DNA from: UBA4742 sp002403895
Lineage (GTDB): Bacteria > Actinomycetota > Acidimicrobiia > Acidimicrobiales > Acidimicrobilacustridaceae
Length of the DNA: 22,611 nt
Direction: 5' to 3'
NCBI GenBank assembly: GCA_036823295.1
Contig: DAISGD010000053.1
Coordinates: 1-22,611, forward strand
In this document: positions 21,174-22,611 of the stretch, piece after piece
Layout: the number at the start of each line of letters is the position of its first letter
Position numbering within the stretch: the first letter of the stretch is position 1
Program-made: the position numbers and the translations under genes
Notes under the pieces: generated by a model
What the model was told of the DNA's origin: nothing
The model's input: only the letters and a program-made list of their open reading frames with translations
The model's database searches: none

Positions 21174-22088
21174 ATGGCCGTGGCCCACCAGATCGCAGCG
21201 ACGCCTCCCCCGGCGCCGGCCTGGCTCGACGAGCTCGCCCTCCAGCCGGGGCCGCCGTGGTTGTCCATGGGCGTGCGCACCCTGGAGCTTGAGGAGTGGC
21301 TGATCAGCGACGGACGCTTCGACGAGGAGCTGGCGCTGAAGGAACTGCTCCTCGCCACCCGCCCCCACGAGGTGTTCGCCGCCCTTGCCGGCTGCGAGGA
21401 GGCCTCGGACGAGATCCTGGAGCTCATCCAAGCATGGCGCGCCGCCCACCCCCAGGAGGGTCACGCGGCGTCGCCCCGAGCAGACCTCCACCCACTCGAC
21501 GCCGCCGGACGCCTCGTCCAGGAGGATCTCTGCGTCATGGTCGAATCCGACGGCCGTTACCGACTGGAGGCCGCCTCGCTGTGCTTCCCCTCACACTGGC
21601 GCCTTCACGACAAGCTCGGGCACTCCCTGGCCACCATCCACGACCCGGTCCCCCACTACGCCGAGGAGCTGGCGGCCAAAGTCGACACGTTCTTCGACCG
21701 CCTCCGAGCCGACCGCCCGGTCCAGCGAAGGAACTTGTCGATCCACAACCACGATGAGCTCTTCCGGCCCGGGCCCCACGAATCACCGGGGTCGTTCGCT
21801 CCCGACCCGTCCGGCGTCGATCAGGTGTGGCTCCGCAGCGAGCGCCAGACCCTGGTCCGCCTGGCCCGCACCGGTGCCGTGCTGTTCACCATCAAGACCC
21901 AGCAGTGCCCGGTGGTGGCCCTGGCCGGGCGGCCCGACATCGCCGCCGCCCTGGCGGTGAAGCTCAGGGCAGAGCAGGACGACCTGCTCCGCGCCGGCAG
22001 GACCGTCCCGTTCCCGTTGTGGCTCGTCGGCTGGCTCGAGATGTGTCGGGGTGAGCCCGAACGCGAACGCGAACGAGCCCGGGCCTGA
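21174..22088 (+). CDS. DUF3445 / haem-dependent oxidative N-demethylase family protein
   Basis: I start at ATG 21174 (304 residues), 49 bases after the previous gene; an upstream in-frame ATG lies inside that gene. The core matches the DUF3445 family: LCFPSHWRLHDKLGHSLATIHDPVPHY (137-162), VDTFFDRL (170-177), PVQRRNLSIHNHDELF (182-197) and WLRSERQTLVRLARTGAVLFTIKT (219-242). Characterised relatives are haem-dependent oxidative N-demethylases, including a dimethylamine monooxygenase component. The substrate here is unknown. No Shine-Dalgarno is evident. The gene likely shares a transcript with the membrane protein. The last residues (ERERERARA) come from a GAACGC repeat and the terminator arm. 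Confidence 0.85.
   Translation: MAVAHQIAATPPPAPAWLDELALQPGPPWLSMGVRTLELEEWLISDGRFDEELALKELLLATRPHEVFAALAGCEEASDEILELIQAWRAAHPQEGHAASPRADLHPLDAAGRLVQEDLCVMVESDGRYRLEAASLCFPSHWRLHDKLGHSLATIHDPVPHYAEELAAKVDTFFDRLRADRPVQRRNLSIHNHDELFRPGPHESPGSFAPDPSGVDQVWLRSERQTLVRLARTGAVLFTIKTQQCPVVALAGRPDIAAALAVKLRAEQDDLLRAGRTVPFPLWLVGWLEMCRGEPERERERARA
22059..22076 (+). repeat. Threefold GAACGC-type tandem repeat at the 3' end of the DUF3445 gene
   Basis: GAACGC GAACGC GAACGA encodes the alternating Glu-Arg tail just before the stop. It is short and probably reflects slippage or a poorly constrained C-terminus. Confidence 0.5.
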
Positions 22089-22102
22089 GGCCCGGGCTCG
22101 TT
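22072..22102. terminator. Bidirectional hairpin terminator between convergent DUF3445 gene and rpsJ
   Basis: A perfect 14-bp GC-rich inverted repeat (22072-22085 with 22089-22102) has a 3-base loop that is exactly the TGA stop codon of the plus-strand gene. It lies 21 bases past the rpsJ stop. Neither side has a strong T-tract, as is common for hairpin terminators in high-GC Actinomycetota. It should insulate rpsJ from the inserted genes. Confidence 0.75.
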
Positions 22103-22123
22103 GGTGGTGCCGATCGGTGAGGC

Positions 22124-22444
22124 CTAGGCCTGCTGGATCTTGATTTCGATGTCGACGCCGGCGGGCAGGTCGAGGCGCTGCAGCGAGTCGACCGTCTTGG
22201 GCGAGGGCTCCAGGATGTCGAGAAGGCGCTTGTGGATGCGCATCTCGAAGTGCTCGCGGGAGTCCTTGTCCTTGTGGGGGGAGCGGATCACCGTGTAGCG
22301 GTGCTTCTCGGTGGGAAGCGGCACCGGACCCCGGATCGTTGCGTTGGTACGCACGACCGTCTCGACGATCTTCTTCGTCGACTGGTCGATGATCTCGTGA
22401 TCGTAGGCCTTGAGCCTGATCCGGATCTTCTGCTTGTCAGCCAT
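22124..22444 (-). CDS. rpsJ: 30S ribosomal protein S10
   Basis: 30S head protein and, in other bacteria, an antitermination factor partner of NusB. From the ATG at 22444 it has 106 residues: MADKQKIRIRLKAYDHEIIDQSTKKIVETV, GPVPLPTEKHRYTVIRSPHKDKDSREHFEMRIHKRLLDI and the C-terminal PAGVDIEIKIQQA. A GTG three codons upstream (22453) is an alternative start. It follows tuf, but rplC does not follow it: convergent genes and a hairpin terminator intervene. Confidence 0.98.
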   Translation of the reverse strand: MADKQKIRIRLKAYDHEIIDQSTKKIVETVVRTNATIRGPVPLPTEKHRYTVIRSPHKDKDSREHFEMRIHKRLLDILEPSPKTVDSLQRLDLPAGVDIEIKIQQA

Positions 22445-22478
22445 CTCGCTCACTTCGTTCGCTTGTGTGTTCGGGGGT

Positions 22479-22501
22479 CCACGGGGGCGGAGCCCCCGTG
22501 G
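22479..22501 (-). terminator. Perfect hairpin in the tuf-rpsJ gap
   Basis: A 10-bp perfect inverted repeat (22479-22488 with 22492-22501) and a 3-base loop begin 6 bases after the tuf stop and end about 34 bases before rpsJ. No T-tract follows. It may be a terminator or attenuator of tuf transcripts, or an mRNA 3'-end stabiliser with rpsJ read-through. There is no obvious separate rpsJ promoter in the remaining gap. Confidence 0.55.
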
Positions 22502-22507
22502 GTGTCG

Positions 22508-22611
22508 TTACTTGATGATCTTGGTGACGCGTCCGGCGCCCACGGTACGTCCACCCTCACGGATCGCGAACCGCAAGCCTTCTTCCATCGCGATCGGGTG
22601 GATCAACTCGA
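22508..22611 (-). CDS. tuf: Elongation factor Tu, C-terminal fragment
   Basis: Partial gene running off the right edge. The visible 33 residues cover the conserved EF-Tu domain III end, with HPIAMEEGLRFAIREGGRTV and then GAGRVTKIIK before TAA. EF-Tu delivers aminoacyl-tRNA to the ribosome. Its position before rpsJ matches the end of the rpsL-rpsG-fusA-tuf operon. Confidence 0.96.
   Translation of the reverse strand, partial: ELIHPIAMEEGLRFAIREGGRTVGAGRVTKIIK

Noticed and set aside
21160..21176. CATACT just before the DUF3445 ATG as a leaderless promoter
   Set aside because: A -10 box one base before the ATG would place the transcript start inside the coding sequence, and no -35 partner was seen.

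Overview
The window is a high-GC bacterial ribosomal-protein locus, almost entirely on the minus strand. Read in that direction (right to left) it holds the end of tuf, then rpsJ; then rplC-rplD-rplW-rplB-rpsS-rplV-rpsC-rplP-rpmC-rpsQ (S10 operon); rplN-rplX-rplE-rpsN-rpsH-rplF-rplR-rpsE-rpmD-rplO-secY-adk-map (spc); infA-rpmJ-rpsM-rpsK-rpsD-rpoA-rplQ-truA (alpha); rplM-rpsI; and glmM followed by the start of glmS. GC-rich codon use, many GTG starts and the order adk-map-infA ... rplQ-truA-rplM-rpsI-glmM-glmS point to Actinomycetota, and I suspect an Acidimicrobiia-like lineage. The phylum is well supported; the class is a guess.

Layout: 1-143 glmS 5' end; 182-1516 glmM; 1536-2392 rpsI and rplM; 2517-3329 truA; 3375-6600 rplQ, rpoA, rpsD, rpsK, rpsM, rpmJ and infA; 6722-9462 map, adk and secY; 9508-13171 the spc ribosomal genes from rplO back to rplX; 13171-19178 rplN through rplC; 19179-19528 a 350-base gene-free divergent region; 19529-22088 two plus-strand non-ribosomal genes (a GT-C type membrane glycosyltransferase-like protein and a DUF3445 haem-dependent N-demethylase family protein); 22124-22444 rpsJ; 22508-22611 the tuf 3' end. 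Neighbouring ribosomal genes mostly overlap by 1 or 4 bases or are separated by a few bases, which implies tight translational coupling. Longer gaps occur before rplC, infA and rplM, each with a promoter-like -35/-10 pair, and before rpmJ and rpoA.

The most unusual features are these. The normally contiguous rpsJ-rplC junction is split by two opposite-strand genes, and a perfect 14-bp hairpin lies between rpsJ and the inserted genes with the upstream gene's stop codon as its loop. L4, L22 and S3 carry long Ala/Glu/Asp-rich C-terminal tails. infA appears to start at CTG behind a good Shine-Dalgarno. The rplC leader holds several hairpins and may carry the regulation that elsewhere sits before rpsJ. 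I see no CRISPR array, IS element, tRNA or rRNA, and no convincing novel defence or mobile system; the core of the window is an ordinary translation locus.
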